64,000 nt of DNA from Cafeteria roenbergensis (taxonomy: Eukaryota > Sar > Bigyra > Bicosoecida > Cafeteriaceae): positions 46,243 to 110,242 of the forward strand of contig VLTN01000084.1 in NCBI GenBank assembly GCA_008330645.1. Reading direction: 5' to 3'. This document shows, in pieces, positions 1-9,419 of the stretch; position 1 is the first letter of the stretch; the number at the start of each line of letters is the position of its first letter. Position numbers and translations under genes: made by a program. The notes below the pieces were generated by a model that was not told the origin of the DNA, did not search any database, and was given only the letters and a program-made list of their open reading frames with translations.

Positions 1-2
1 GA

Positions 3-3000
3 CTCGGATACACTGCCCCTGTCGGCTCTGGGGCGCATGCTGGGGGGCACCCGCGCGGGCGTGCTGGCCCCGTGGAGGCCTGGCCATTCAGCGGGCCCGA
101 CGCCGACGACGACGGTGCCACCCCCGACGCGGCAGCAGTGGGAGGCACGGCCCGCGCGCGAGTGCCGCACAGCGCCACTTCAGCGGACGAGGAGCCCCTC
201 CGCCGCACGCTGAGCAAGCACGCCGCCTCGGAGACCGCCCTCCCCCGCCGCTCCGGCAGGCAGGGCGCCGCTCTGGACGACTGGGGGGCGGACGCCGCTC
301 TCGCTGCGACCATTGCGTCACTCCCACGGAACAAGGCCGGCCACCACGTCCTCATGGATCCCCGGCGGGTCGTCAAGCCCACCCCAGGCGAGGCCCGCCG
401 GGCGCGACGCCGGCAGCGGGACGGGCTCGCGGCCGTGGACGCGCAGGCCGCCGGTCACCCCGAATCCCCGCCGCTCTTCACGCCTGTGTGGACGGGGGAC
501 CTTCCTGCCCTGCGCAGGGCCAAGGCTGCTGCTGCGCGAGACCGCGAGCTGCGGCTGGCCGAAGCGCAGGCCAGGCGCCACGCAGTGCAGGAGGCGCGGC
601 TCAGAGCCGAGCTGGAGGAGCGATTGCGCGTCTCTCAAGAGCGCGAGGAGCGCCTCAGGAGGAGGGAGGCAGGGCTTCGAGCCCAGCTGGCCGCCGTTGC
701 AGACTCGCGACGCAAGCCAACGTCCCGTGGCGCCAATGCCGCGAGCCCCCAGCTGTCAGGCTCCAGCGGCACGGAACTGAGTCCCGGCATCGGCCCCAGG
801 AACCAGCACGACGCTCGCACGCGCGGTGGGGCCCTGGAGGCGGGTCCGCGCGGCGAGTCGCCCGTCAGTGACGGCGGGGGCCTGCCGCCACACTCCGGGG
901 TCGGCCCTGAGGCATCGGTGCGCTCAACTGCTGCCGTGGCGCCCATCTCTGGCTGGGACGCCACGCGCACAGTCTCTGGCCCCAGTGGAGTTGTGCCGCT
1001 GGGCGCATTGAACGGGTCGATGTCTGTTGCCAGTGGCAGGCGCGGCAGCGTGGCCAGCTCCCGGCACCGCGTGAGACGGGATGCCCGACCCCTTTCCTCC
1101 GCCAGCTCATCTCGCAGCGGGTCTGTTATCCCCACACGGTCCGGAAGCCGTGCGAGCAGCAGGTGTTCCAGCCCGCAGCTGCAGGATCCTGAGCCACAAA
1201 CAGCACGCGATTCCGGTTTCGCTGACCAGCACGTCAGGGCCTCGGACCAGGACAGGCAAGAGTCGCAGCCCGATGGTCAGCCGAGGCCCGGCTCCATTGC
1301 AACGCCAACACCTTCGTCTGGGCCAAAGCCTGCGTCGGCTTCGGGCAGCGCGGCCGGGTCCAAGGCGGGCTCCGTGGCGGGCGATGCTGGTGCGTCGGAG
1401 GAGGCCGATGCTGCGGCTGAGGATGTGGCCGGGTCCAAGGCAGGCTCAGTGCAGGGCAGCGCGGCCGGGTCCAAGGCGGGCTCCGTGGCGGGCGACGCTG
1501 GTGCGACGGAGGAGGCCGATGCTGCGGCTGAGGATGTGGCCGGGTCGAAGGCGGGCTCAGTGCAGGGCAGCGCGGCCGGGTCCAAGGCGGGCTCCGTGGC
1601 GGGCGATGCTGGTGCGACGGAGGAGGCCGATGCTGCGGCTGAGGATGTGGCCGGGTCCAAGGCGGCCTCAGTGCAGGGCAGCGCGGCCGGGTCCAAGGCG
1701 GGCTCCGTGGCGGGCGACGCTGGTGCGACGGAGGAGGCCGATGCTGCGGCTGAGGATGTGGCCGGGTCCAAGGCGGGCTCAGTGCAGGGCAGCGCGGCCG
1801 GGTCCAAGGCGGGCTCAGTGCAGGGCAGCGCGGCCGGGTCCAAGGCGGGCTCAGTGCAGGGCAGCGCGGCCGGGTCCAAGGCGGCCTCAGTGCAGGGCAG
1901 CGCGGCCGGGTCCAAGGCGGGCTCCGTGGCGGGCGATGCTGGTGCGACGGAGGAGGCCGATGCTGCGGCTGAGGACGTGGCCGGGTCCAAGGCGGGCTCA
2001 GTGCAGGGCAGCGCGGCCGGGTCCAAGGCGGGCTCAGTGCAGGGCAGCGCGGCTGGGTCCAAGGCGGGCTCCGTGGCGGGCAGCGCGGCCGGGTCCAAGG
2101 CGGGCTCCGTGGCGGGCGATGCTGGTACGACGGAGGAGGCCGATGCTGCGGCTGAGGACGTGGCCGGGTCGAAGGCGGGCTCAGTGCAGGGCAGCGCGGC
2201 CGGGTCCAAGGCGGGCTCCGTGGCGGGCGATGCTGGTGCGACGGAGGAGGCCGATGCTGCGGCTGAGGACGTGGCCGGGTCCAAGGCAGGCTCAGTGCAG
2301 GGCAGCGCGGCCGGGTCCAAGGCGGGCTCAGTGCAGGGCAGCGCGGCCGGGTCCAAGGCGGGCTCCGTGGCGGGCGATGCTGGTGCGTCGGAGGAGGCCG
2401 TTGCTGCGGCTGAGGATGTGGCCGGGTCCAAGGCAGGCTCAGTGCAGGGCAGCGCGGCCGGGTCCAAGGCGGGCTCCGTGGCGGGCGATGCTGGTGCGTC
2501 GGAGGAGGCCGTTGCTGCGGCTGAGGATGTGGCCGGGTCCAAGGCAGGCTCAGTGCAGGGCAGCGCGGCCGGGTCCAAGGCGGGCTCCGTGGCGGGCGAT
2601 GCTGGTGCGACGGAGGAGGCCGATGCTGCGGCTGAGGACGTGGCCGGGTCGAAGGCGGGCTCAGTGCAGGGCAGCGCGGCCGGGTCCAAGGCGGCCTCAG
2701 TGCAGGGCAGCGCGGCCGGGTCCAAGGCGGGCTCCGTGGCGGGCGATGCTGGTACGACAGAGGAGGCCGATGCTGCGGCTGAGGACGTGGCCGGGTCCAA
2801 GGCGGGCTCAGTGCAGGGCAGCGCGGCCGGGTCCAAGGCGGGCTCCGTGGCGGGCGATGCTGGTGCGACGGAGGAGGCCGATGCTGCGGCTGAGGACGTG
2901 GCCGGGTCCAAGGCGGGCTCAGTGCAGGGCAGCGCGGCCGGGTCCAAGGCGGGCTCAGTGCAGGGCAGCGCGGCCGGGTCCAAGGCGGGCTCCGTGGCGG

Positions 3001-6000
3001 GCGATGCTGGTGCGACGGAGGAGGCCGATGCTGCGGCTGAGGACGTGGCCAGGTCCAAGGCAGGCTCAGTGCAGGGCAGCGCGGCCGGGTCCAAGGCGGG
3101 CTCAGTGCAGGGCAGCGCGGCCGGGTCCAAGGCGGGCTCCGTGGCGGGCGATGCTGGTACGACGGAGGAGGCCGATGCTGCGGCTGAGGACGTGGCCGGG
3201 TCCAAGGCAGGCTCAGTGCAGGGCAGCGCGGCCGGGTCCAAGGCGGGCTCCGTGGCGGGCGATGCTGGTACGACGGAGGAGGCCGATGCTGCGGCTGAGG
3301 ACGTGGCCGGGTCCAAGGCAGGCTCAGTGCAGGGCAGCGCGGCCGGGTCCAAGGCGGGCTCAGTGCAGGGCAGCGCGGCCGGGTCCAAGGCGGGCTCCGT
3401 GGCGGGCGATGCTGGTGCGACGGAGGAGGCCGATGCTGTGGCTGAGGACGTGGCCGGGTCCAAGGCGGGCTCAGTGCAGGGCAGCGCGGCCGGGTCCAAG
3501 GCGGGCTCCGTGGCGGGCGATGCTGGTGCGACGGAGGAGGCCGATGCTGCGGCTGAGGATGTGGCCGGGTCCAAGGCGGCCTCAGTGCAGGGCAGCGCGG
3601 CCGGGTCCAAGGCGGGCTCCGTGGCGGGCGACGCTGGTGCGACGGAGGAGGCCGATGCTGCGGCTGAGGATGTGGCCGGGTCGAAGGCGGGCTCAGTGCA
3701 GGGCAGCGCGGCCGGGTCCAAGGCGGGCTCCGTGGCGGGCGATGCTGGTGCGACGGAGGAGGCCGATGCTGCGGCTGAGGATGTGGCCGGGTCCAAGGCG
3801 GCCTCAGTGCAGGGCAGCGCGGCCGGGTCCAAGGCGGGCTCCGTGGCGGGCGACGCTGGTGCGACGGAGGAGGCCGATGCTGCGGCTGAGGATGTGGCCG
3901 GGTCCAAGGCGGGCTCAGTGCAGGTCAGCGCGGCCGGGTCCAAGGCGGGCTCAGTGCAGGGCAGCGCGGCCGGGTCCAAGGCGGGCTCAGTGCAGGGCAG
4001 CGCGGCCGGGTCCAAGGCGGCCTCAGTGCAGGGCAGCGCGGCCGGGTCCAAGGCGGGCTCCGTGGCGGGCGATGCTGGTGCGACGGAGGAGGCCGATGCT
4101 GCGGCTGAGGACGTGGCCGGGTCCAAGGCGGGCTCAGTGCAGGGCAGCGCGGCCGGGTCCAAGGCGGGCTCAGTGCAGGGCAGCGCGGCCGGGTCCAAGG
4201 CGGGCTCCGTGGCGGGCGATGCTGGTGCGACGGAGGAGGCCGATGCTGCGGCTGAGGACGTGGCCGGGTCCAAGGCGGGCTCAGTGCAGGGCAGCGCGGC
4301 CGGGTCCAAGGCGGGCTCCGTGGCGGGCGATGCTGGTGCGACGGAGGAGGCCGATGCTGCGGCTGAGGACGTGGCCGGGTCCAAGGCGGGCTCAGTGCAG
4401 GGCAGCGCGGCCGGGTCCAAGGCGGGCTCCGTGGCGGGCGACGCTGGTGCGACGGAGGAGGCCGATGCTGCGGCTGAGGACGTGGCCGGGTCCAAGGCAG
4501 GCTCAGTGCAGGGCAGCGCGGCCGGGTCCAAGGCGGGCTCAGTGCAGAGCAGCGCGGCCGGGTCCAAGGCGGGCTCCGTGGCGGGCGACGCTGGTGCGAC
4601 TGAAGAGGCCGATGCTGCGGCTGAGGATGTGGCCAGGTCCAAGGCGGCCTCAGTGCAGGGCAGCGCGGCCGGGTCCAAGGCGGGCTCCGTGGCGGGCGAT
4701 GCTGGTGCGACGGAGCAGGCCGATGCTGCGGCTGAGGACGTGGCCGGGTCCAAGGCGGCCTCAGTGCAGGGCAGCGCGGCCGGGTCCAAGGCGGGCTCCG
4801 TGGCGGGCGATGCTGGTGCGTCGGAGGAGGCCGTTGCTGCGGCTGAGGATGTGGCCGGGTCGAAGGCGGGCTCAGTGCAGGGCAGCGCGGCCGGGTCCAA
4901 GGCGGGCTCCGTGGCGGGCGATGCTGGTGCGACGGAGGAGGCCGATGCTGCGGCTGAGGACGTGGCCAGGTCCAAGGCAGGCTCAGTGCAGGGCAGCGCG
5001 GCCGGGTCCAAGGCGGGCTCAGTGCAGGGCAGTGCGGCCGGGTCCAAGGCGGGCTCAGTGCAGGGCAGCGCGTCCGGGTCCAAGGCGGGCTCAGTGCAGG
5101 GCAGCGCGGCCGGGTCCAAGGCGGGCTCCGTGGCGGGCGATGCTGGTGCGACGGAGCAGGCCGATTCGGGTGCCAGTGAGCTTGCTTCGGCCATCAAGGA
5201 CGCTTCTTCACAGCAGACCTCTGCCGTTTCGGATGGCAAGCGCGACATCGGGCGTGTTAGCCCAAGGTCCATTGTCTCGCATGCCTCGCAAGGGTCGATT
5301 CACCATCCACCGCCTCCGCCACGGGGTGCAAGCAGGCCTCCAAGCGCTCGCCCCGCGCGCCCAGCTGGCATGCCCCCAGCATCATCCGCCAACCGGGTGT
5401 CTCCGCTCGACCAGTCCGTGGCTTTGAGCTCCTTCTTCAGCCGTGTTGTGCTCGCTGACGAGCCTCGCGAGGTCGCGAACCAGGAAGGGCCAGTTCGTGC
5501 GAACAAGGCTTGGACTCGGTATGGTGAGGGCGTATGGGACCAGCTTGAGGCTCGCTATCCTGGCCAGACGGCTGCGTTCCGCCCTGTCCAGCGATCCTCT
5601 GCTGCTGCGGAGCACGACCCGGGTTCCATCGCTGGACCAGAAGCATCCATTCCCGTGGATCGGAGTGATCAACCTGCTAGGAGCCAAGGTCAGGTTGAGG
5701 AGGAGCGAGAGAGGCCCGTCAGCCAGCAAGAAGCCTCGCCAGCGTTGGCCGCAGAATCCCAGCCTCCTATCGATCCGCCAGCTACCGTTAGCCAAGAGGC
5801 GGAGGACTCGGCTGATGCTGCCTGCGACGATGCCGGTGTGGCGAGCTCTCCCGGCGCCGCAGCCGTGGAGGAGGCACCCGGCGCCGCAGCCGTGGAGGAG
5901 GCACCCGGCGCCGCAGCCGTGGAGGAGGCACCCGGCGCCGCAGCCGTGGAAGAGGCACCCGGCGCCACAGCCGTGGAGGAGGCACCCGGCGTCGCAGCCG

Positions 6001-8897
6001 TGGAGGCGGCACCCGGCGCTGCAGCCGCGGAGGAGGCACCCGGCCAGCAAGAGGCTGCGGCGCCCGAGCCAGCCGTGGAGGGTGCGCAGCCGGTCACGGT
6101 GTCGCAGCACATCGAGGGTCTCGGTCGGTTCTTCGCGGACGTGGTGCTCGCCAGCAAGCCTCGCGAGGAGGCGGTCGCGGAGGGTCCGGTGCGCGCGAAC
6201 AAGGCGTGGGCGCGGTACGGCGAGGGGGTGTGGGATCAGCTGGAGTCCCGGTTCGCGGGCGAGACGGCAGGGTATCGGCCGATGCCGCGGGCGGAGGAGG
6301 TCCGCCAGGCAGCCCCCGGCCCGGCAGCGGAGGAGGGCGATGCCGGTGTGGCAAGCCCTCCCGGCGCCGCAGCCGCGGAGGAGGCTCCCGACCAGCAAGA
6401 GGCTGCGGCGCCCGAGCCAGCCGCGGAGGGTGCGCAGCCGGTCACGGTGTCGCAGCACATCGAGGGTCTCGGTCGGTTCTTCGCGGACGTGGTGCTCGCT
6501 AGCAAGCCTCGCGAGGAGGCGGTCGCGGAGGGTCCGGTGCGCGCGAACAAGGCGTGGGCGCGGTACGGCGAGGGGGTGTGGGATCAGCTGGAGTCCCGGT
6601 TCGCGGGCGAGACGGCAGGGTATCGGCCGATGCCGCGGGCGGAGGAGGTCCCCCAGGCAGCCCCCGGCCCGGCAGCGGAGGAGGGCGATGCCGGTGTGGC
6701 GAGCCCTTCCGGCGCCGCAGCCGCGGAGGAGGCGCCCGGCCAGCAAGAGGCTGCGGCGCCCGAGCCAGCCGTGGAGGGTGCGCAGCCGGTCACGGTGTCG
6801 CAGCACATCGAGGGTCTCGGTCGGTTCTTCGCGGACGTGGTGCTCGCTAGCAAGCCTCGCGAGGAGGCGGTCGCGGAGGGTCCGGTGCGCGCGAACAAGG
6901 CGTGGGCGCGGTACGGCGAGGGGGTGTGGGATCAGCTGGAGTCCCGGTTCGCGGGCGAGACGGCGGGGTATCGGCCGATGCCGCGGGCGGAGGAGGTCCC
7001 CCAGGCAGCCCCCGGCCCGGCAGCGGAGGAGGGCGATGCCGGTGTGGCGAGCCCTTCCGGCGCCGCAGCCGCGGAGGAGGCGCCCGGCCAGCAAGAGGCT
7101 GCGGCGCCCGAGCCAGCCGCGGAGGGTGCGCAGCCGGTCACGGTGTCGCAGCACATCGAGGGTCTCGGTCGGTTCTTCGCGGACGTGGTGCTCGCTAGCA
7201 AGCCTCGCGAGGAGGCGGTCGCGGAGGGTCCGGTGCGCGCGAACAAGGCGTGGGCGCGGTACGGCGAGGGGGTGTGGGATCAGCTGGAGTCCCGGTTCGC
7301 GGGCGAGACGGCGGGGTATCGGCCGATGCCGCGGGCGGAGGAGGTCCCCCAGGCAGCCCCCGGCCCGGCAGCGGAGGAGGGCGATGCCGGTGTGGCGAGC
7401 CCTTCCGGCGCCGCAGCCGAGGAGGAGGCACCCGGCCAGCAAGAGGCTGCGGCGCCCGAGCCAGCCGTGGAGGGTGCGCAGCCGGTCACGGTGTCGCAGC
7501 ACATCGAGGGTCTCGGTCGGTTCTTCGCGGACGTGGTGCTCGCTAGCAAGCCTCGCGAGGAGGCGGTCGCGGAGGGTCCGGTGCGCGCGAACAAGGCGTG
7601 GGCGCGGTACGGCGAGGGGGTGTGGGATCAGCTGGAGTCCCGGTTCGCGGGCGAGACGGCGGGGTATCGGCCGATGCCGCGGGCCGAGGAGCCTAACCCA
7701 GTGACTATTGAAATCCACGAGTCAAGTTCTCAAGCTCCAGCTGCCGATTCAGTCGCGTCGCCCCAGTCTGTGGCGTCTGCCGGGGGCGCGGACGCAACTA
7801 CGCCGATGATGAAGTCGCCTGGGTCCAGCCTTCGGATCGAGGCTGAAGCGTCTAAAATAGGCGAGGACGGACCTGCAAAGGACTCGGCCAGCCGCCAATC
7901 GCCTTCGCCGCAACCCAAGCCCGTTGCTCTGAGGGTGCCAGCATCGCCAAGTACGCACGTGGACGCCCTGGCTCGCTTCTTCGCTGACGTCGTGCTGGAG
8001 GATTCTGTGCCGGAGGTCGCCTCTGCGGAGGGCAAACTGCGCGCCCAGAAGGCATGGGATCGCTTCGGAGCGAAGGTGTGGGATCAGCTGGCCGCCCGTT
8101 TCCCGGGACGCACTGAGCCATATCGGCCATCGACAACCCCTGTTCCTTCCCTGCGTGTGGGAAAGTCTACCGACAGAGCCACACCGCTTGCTGAGCAGGC
8201 CGCGCATGAGCGCAGCCTTGCCTCGTTCTTCGAGCGCGAAGTCTTGGGCTCCGACGGGTCTGACCCGGACATTGCGGCAGAGGCAAGGCGCAGGGCAACC
8301 TTGGCATTGACCAAGTACGGCCTGAGCATTTGGGGGTCGCTGGAGCGCAAGCTCCCCGGAAAAGCGAGGCCGTATCGCGACCAGGCGGAGGCGGCCATTG
8401 CAGCCGCCAAGCACCCGACAGCTGGCGCCACGCCCCAAGCGGCTCTGGGGCCTAAGCCGGGCAGCTCTGCATCGGTGCCTGGGGCCGGGCTTCCGCCGGC
8501 CGAGCGACTCGCCGCTGCCCAGCTCCACCTTCGCGACGTTGTCGATGCAGAGGCGCGTCGACAGGGGGACCCATCGCCGTTCAGGCGACTGGCCGAGCTG
8601 AAGCAGCCGGCTCGTCATGTGCTGCTCACGCTCGGGGGCATCTGCGTGTGTCTGGGCCACTCGACACGCTGGGGCGCAGCCCAGGAGCTTCTCAAGCGCC
8701 CTGACACAGTCTCGCGCACTCTGGCTGTGTCAGCCAAAGCCATCGCGGCGGACGACGCCAAGAGGGATCTGCTGAACCGCATTTCCAACGGGGGCGAGCT
8801 GGTTTCCTCAGTGTTTGCCGGCACGGCGGACGAAATGGTTCGCGCCGTGGCCTCGTGGCTGACTGCTCTCACGGAGGCTGCCAACGCCATTGCGTAG
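3..8897 (+). CDS. Giant repeat protein with dynein-stalk-like C-terminus (5' partial)
   Basis: The frame is open to the left edge with no in-frame ATG near it, so the true start lies outside the window. In order: a charged coiled-coil stretch (about 510-710); a Ser/Gly/Ala-rich linker; a long array of 12- and 25-residue modules (1343-5163); eight copies of a domain of about 60 residues (core L..FF..VVL, then KAW.RYG..VWDQLE.RF), five of them in a 348-base tandem array; and a C-terminal helical domain (about 8572-8894). That last domain resembles the dynein heavy chain stalk microtubule-binding domain: the K-x-P start, the 'ICVCLGHST' segment followed by RW, and the final 'SWLTAL' align with the dynein pattern. 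No AAA motor sequence is present. Inference: a cytoskeleton-associated structural protein. The repeat and C-terminal homologies are read by eye; the 60-residue domain is not recognised. Confidence 0.8.
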   Translation, partial: LGYTAPVGSGAHAGGHPRGRAGPVEAWPFSGPDADDDGATPDAAAVGGTARARVPHSATSADEEPLRRTLSKHAASETALPRRSGRQGAALDDWGADAALAATIASLPRNKAGHHVLMDPRRVVKPTPGEARRARRRQRDGLAAVDAQAAGHPESPPLFTPVWTGDLPALRRAKAAAARDRELRLAEAQARRHAVQEARLRAELEERLRVSQEREERLRRREAGLRAQLAAVADSRRKPTSRGANAASPQLSGSSGTELSPGIGPRNQHDARTRGGALEAGPRGESPVSDGGGLPPHSGVGPEASVRSTAAVAPISGWDATRTVSGPSGVVPLGALNGSMSVASGRRGSVASSRHRVRRDARPLSSASSSRSGSVIPTRSGSRASSRCSSPQLQDPEPQTARDSGFADQHVRASDQDRQESQPDGQPRPGSIATPTPSSGPKPASASGSAAGSKAGSVAGDAGASEEADAAAEDVAGSKAGSVQGSAAGSKAGSVAGDAGATEEADAAAEDVAGSKAGSVQGSAAGSKAGSVAGDAGATEEADAAAEDVAGSKAASVQGSAAGSKAGSVAGDAGATEEADAAAEDVAGSKAGSVQGSAAGSKAGSVQGSAAGSKAGSVQGSAAGSKAASVQGSAAGSKAGSVAGDAGATEEADAAAEDVAGSKAGSVQGSAAGSKAGSVQGSAAGSKAGSVAGSAAGSKAGSVAGDAGTTEEADAAAEDVAGSKAGSVQGSAAGSKAGSVAGDAGATEEADAAAEDVAGSKAGSVQGSAAGSKAGSVQGSAAGSKAGSVAGDAGASEEAVAAAEDVAGSKAGSVQGSAAGSKAGSVAGDAGASEEAVAAAEDVAGSKAGSVQGSAAGSKAGSVAGDAGATEEADAAAEDVAGSKAGSVQGSAAGSKAASVQGSAAGSKAGSVAGDAGTTEEADAAAEDVAGSKAGSVQGSAAGSKAGSVAGDAGATEEADAAAEDVAGSKAGSVQGSAAGSKAGSVQGSAAGSKAGSVAGDAGATEEADAAAEDVARSKAGSVQGSAAGSKAGSVQGSAAGSKAGSVAGDAGTTEEADAAAEDVAGSKAGSVQGSAAGSKAGSVAGDAGTTEEADAAAEDVAGSKAGSVQGSAAGSKAGSVQGSAAGSKAGSVAGDAGATEEADAVAEDVAGSKAGSVQGSAAGSKAGSVAGDAGATEEADAAAEDVAGSKAASVQGSAAGSKAGSVAGDAGATEEADAAAEDVAGSKAGSVQGSAAGSKAGSVAGDAGATEEADAAAEDVAGSKAASVQGSAAGSKAGSVAGDAGATEEADAAAEDVAGSKAGSVQVSAAGSKAGSVQGSAAGSKAGSVQGSAAGSKAASVQGSAAGSKAGSVAGDAGATEEADAAAEDVAGSKAGSVQGSAAGSKAGSVQGSAAGSKAGSVAGDAGATEEADAAAEDVAGSKAGSVQGSAAGSKAGSVAGDAGATEEADAAAEDVAGSKAGSVQGSAAGSKAGSVAGDAGATEEADAAAEDVAGSKAGSVQGSAAGSKAGSVQSSAAGSKAGSVAGDAGATEEADAAAEDVARSKAASVQGSAAGSKAGSVAGDAGATEQADAAAEDVAGSKAASVQGSAAGSKAGSVAGDAGASEEAVAAAEDVAGSKAGSVQGSAAGSKAGSVAGDAGATEEADAAAEDVARSKAGSVQGSAAGSKAGSVQGSAAGSKAGSVQGSASGSKAGSVQGSAAGSKAGSVAGDAGATEQADSGASELASAIKDASSQQTSAVSDGKRDIGRVSPRSIVSHASQGSIHHPPPPPRGASRPPSARPARPAGMPPASSANRVSPLDQSVALSSFFSRVVLADEPREVANQEGPVRANKAWTRYGEGVWDQLEARYPGQTAAFRPVQRSSAAAEHDPGSIAGPEASIPVDRSDQPARSQGQVEEERERPVSQQEASPALAAESQPPIDPPATVSQEAEDSADAACDDAGVASSPGAAAVEEAPGAAAVEEAPGAAAVEEAPGAAAVEEAPGATAVEEAPGVAAVEAAPGAAAAEEAPGQQEAAAPEPAVEGAQPVTVSQHIEGLGRFFADVVLASKPREEAVAEGPVRANKAWARYGEGVWDQLESRFAGETAGYRPMPRAEEVRQAAPGPAAEEGDAGVASPPGAAAAEEAPDQQEAAAPEPAAEGAQPVTVSQHIEGLGRFFADVVLASKPREEAVAEGPVRANKAWARYGEGVWDQLESRFAGETAGYRPMPRAEEVPQAAPGPAAEEGDAGVASPSGAAAAEEAPGQQEAAAPEPAVEGAQPVTVSQHIEGLGRFFADVVLASKPREEAVAEGPVRANKAWARYGEGVWDQLESRFAGETAGYRPMPRAEEVPQAAPGPAAEEGDAGVASPSGAAAAEEAPGQQEAAAPEPAAEGAQPVTVSQHIEGLGRFFADVVLASKPREEAVAEGPVRANKAWARYGEGVWDQLESRFAGETAGYRPMPRAEEVPQAAPGPAAEEGDAGVASPSGAAAEEEAPGQQEAAAPEPAVEGAQPVTVSQHIEGLGRFFADVVLASKPREEAVAEGPVRANKAWARYGEGVWDQLESRFAGETAGYRPMPRAEEPNPVTIEIHESSSQAPAADSVASPQSVASAGGADATTPMMKSPGSSLRIEAEASKIGEDGPAKDSASRQSPSPQPKPVALRVPASPSTHVDALARFFADVVLEDSVPEVASAEGKLRAQKAWDRFGAKVWDQLAARFPGRTEPYRPSTTPVPSLRVGKSTDRATPLAEQAAHERSLASFFEREVLGSDGSDPDIAAEARRRATLALTKYGLSIWGSLERKLPGKARPYRDQAEAAIAAAKHPTAGATPQAALGPKPGSSASVPGAGLPPAERLAAAQLHLRDVVDAEARRQGDPSPFRRLAELKQPARHVLLTLGGICVCLGHSTRWGAAQELLKRPDTVSRTLAVSAKAIAADDAKRDLLNRISNGGELVSSVFAGTADEMVRAVASWLTALTEAANAIA
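1343..5163 (+). repeat. Nested 36/75-bp coding minisatellite
   Basis: Two in-frame modules alternate. A 36-base unit encodes GSKAGSVQGSAA, and a 75-base unit encodes a 25-residue acidic segment containing GDAGATEEAD. About 29 acidic modules are present, mostly as 111-base (36+75) higher-order units, sometimes with extra 36-base units. Copies are nearly identical, including at synonymous sites, with a few recurring variants (A/T/S before EEA, D/V after it, AGSV/AASV). This implies recent homogenisation. Confidence 0.97.
5852..6040 (+). repeat. 27-bp coding repeat (PGAAAVEEA)
   Basis: About seven tandem 27-base units encode the nonapeptide PGAAAVEEA or close variants. They form an acidic, Ala/Pro-rich linker just before the 348-base domain array. 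Confidence 0.9.
6044..7690 (+). repeat. 348-bp tandem domain array, five copies
   Basis: Five near-identical copies, the last incomplete in its linker. Each encodes a Gln/Ala/Glu-rich linker plus one helical domain of about 60 residues. More diverged single copies of the same domain flank the array at about 5415-5591, 7957-8130 and 8206-8378, so the domain is old but the array is recently amplified. Confidence 0.95.
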
Positions 8898-9419
8898 CCC
8901 AATGAGCGACGGAGTTTACAGTTAGCGAGCCACCAAGGATCGAAGACGCTTGCGCGCGAGGGTTGGAAAATCTGTCAGCGCTGCATTTGTTGTTGTTTGT
9001 TTTGTGCGCTGCGTACGTTTTGCTTCAGCGGGTGTAGATGCTGTGCGCGTGCTGGCCGCTTGAGCGCGATTGCCAAATTCCTTAAGCGCTGCTTGCGGGC
9101 CGGGTTCGCGTGGAGAGTGCGCGCAAGTCAGACGGCAACGCGGGACTGGGGCGCGACGGAACCGAGTCCAGCTGGAATTTTGTCACACTGAACCCGCGCT
9201 GGCCAGAGCCCAAAAGACAGGATCCGGGGAGCACTCATCAGCGCGGGGAGGGGGCGGTTGCACATCGACACAGAAACTTGAGAGTCGGGCTGGCCCGAGC
9301 CACGCGCATCGCGGGGCAACGAGCCGCCTCATGAGCCAGCCCGACATGCAGAGCAGCGCTCCGCGCTGGAGGGCAGACTCCAAGCAGCGTCGGGAAGGTG
9401 AGAGGGAGTCAACGGCTGT
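8898..9419. other. Convergent intergenic region
   Basis: This lies between the stop codons of two convergent genes and presumably holds both 3' UTRs. It has a short T/G-rich patch (about 8985-9035) and is otherwise GC-rich. I see no gene, tRNA or repeat in it. Confidence 0.6.

Noticed and set aside
1343-5163. CRISPR-like 36-bp repeats
   Set aside because: Units are contiguous with no unique spacers, are in frame with a protein, and lie in a eukaryotic gene.
1277-5272. Long antisense open frame (1331 codons) over the repeat array
   Set aside because: Repeat units are multiples of three, so any frame without a stop in one unit stays open through the whole array; there is no domain or conserved start.
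1081-5427. Second plus-strand open frame, Arg/Pro-rich, over the same array
   Set aside because: Same repeat artefact; the acidic GSKAGSV frame continues into recognisable domains on the right, this one does not.
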